6,603 bases of DNA from Cellvibrionales bacterium UBA4495. GTDB taxonomy: Bacteria > Pseudomonadota > Gammaproteobacteria > Pseudomonadales > Porticoccaceae. A program made the translations under genes and the position numbers. The notes beneath the pieces are model-generated. The model made no database searches, had not been told where the DNA came from, and was given only the letters and a program-made list of their open reading frames with translations. Of this stretch, positions 6,251 to 6,603 are shown piece by piece. How positions within the stretch are numbered: the first letter of the stretch is position 1; every line of letters starts with the position of its first letter. Where the stretch lies: the NCBI GenBank assembly GCA_002388905.1, contig DGNJ01000046.1:15293-21895 (forward strand). The letters are read 5' to 3'.

Positions 6251-6603
6251 GGCGATGGGCTCCAGCCACTCCGGATGGACTTCCATGCGACCGTAGACCA
6301 CATCGAAGAACATGGTCTGCAGGAGCGTGGTCACCGGCCCACGGCAGCCCTCGCCGATCACCCGGTTGTCCACTTCGCGGATCGGCGTGACTTCCGCCGC
6401 GGTGCCGGTAAAAAAGGCCTCGTCCGCTATGTAGACCTCATCCCGGGTGATGCGCTTTTCCACCACCGGGTAACCGGCCTCCCGGGCCAGGTCGAACAGG
6501 GTCTTTCGGGTGATGCCGTCCAGGCACGATGTCAGATCGGGTGTGTAGAGAACCCCGTCCCGGACGATAAAGATATTCTCGCCGCTGCCCTCGGCCACGT
6601 AAC
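6248..6603 (-). CDS. ilvE: Branched-chain amino acid aminotransferase IlvE, C-terminal part
   Basis: Partial: only the last 117 complete codons are inside the window, against about 307 for the full protein; the start lies beyond the right edge. IlvE is a fold-type IV PLP enzyme that moves the amino group between glutamate and the keto acids of leucine, isoleucine and valine. The visible part begins YVAEGSGENIFIV, whose EGSGEN carries the glutamate that contacts the PLP pyridine nitrogen. It continues with GITRKTLFDLA, YIADEAFFTGTAAEVTPIRE (the GTAAE cofactor-phosphate loop) and GPVTTLLQ, all matching the E. coli C-terminus in order. It ends in TGA 7 bases before waaF. In P. aeruginosa ilvE also sits directly upstream of waaF, so the linkage is old; no LPS role is implied. 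Confidence 0.95.
   Translation of the reverse strand, partial: YVAEGSGENIFIVRDGVLYTPDLTSCLDGITRKTLFDLAREAGYPVVEKRITRDEVYIADEAFFTGTAAEVTPIREVDNRVIGEGCRGPVTTLLQTMFFDVVYGRMEVHPEWLEPIA

Noticed and set aside
5404..6390. Plus-strand open frame (328 codons) opposite waaF and the ilvE end
   Set aside because: Antisense shadow of waaF; its translation is low-complexity and crosses the waaF/ilvE junction.

Overview
The window is a dense block of lipopolysaccharide (LPS) inner-core genes from a GC-rich gammaproteobacterium. By eye the GC content is roughly two thirds. Every gene I can support is on the minus strand, so transcription runs from position 6603 towards position 1. The gene order closely matches the ilvE-waaF-waaC-waaG-waaP cluster of Pseudomonas aeruginosa, including a two-domain kinase like PA5006 and a carbamoyltransferase like PA5005 (wapO). 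That comparison is from memory, not a search. I cannot name the genus.

Layout in transcription order: the C-terminal part of ilvE (branched-chain amino acid aminotransferase, cut by the right edge); waaF (heptosyltransferase II); waaC (heptosyltransferase I); waaG (family GT4 core glycosyltransferase); waaP (heptose kinase); a 484-residue protein with two complete-looking kinase cores; and the N-terminal 250 residues of a NodU/CmcH-type carbamoyltransferase, cut by the left edge. No intergenic gap exceeds 7 bases. Four successive junctions overlap by 4 bases (GTGA, ATGA, ATGA, GTGA), so the last five genes look translationally coupled. There is no room for a promoter, terminator, RNA gene or mobile element, and I see no repeat array.

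Working together, WaaC adds the first heptose to Kdo2-lipid A and WaaF adds the second. WaaG extends the chain with the first outer-core hexose and WaaP phosphorylates heptose I. The double kinase probably adds further heptose phosphates, and the carbamoyltransferase probably decorates a heptose, as the 7-O-carbamoyl group decorates heptose II in Pseudomonas. All these steps belong at the cytoplasmic face of the inner membrane. IlvE is a metabolic neighbour kept next to this locus in Pseudomonas too.

This is mainly a recognisable housekeeping LPS locus, not a new system. The least understood parts are the tandem kinase, its coupling to the carbamoyltransferase, and a shared cysteine cluster near the C-termini of both heptosyltransferases.
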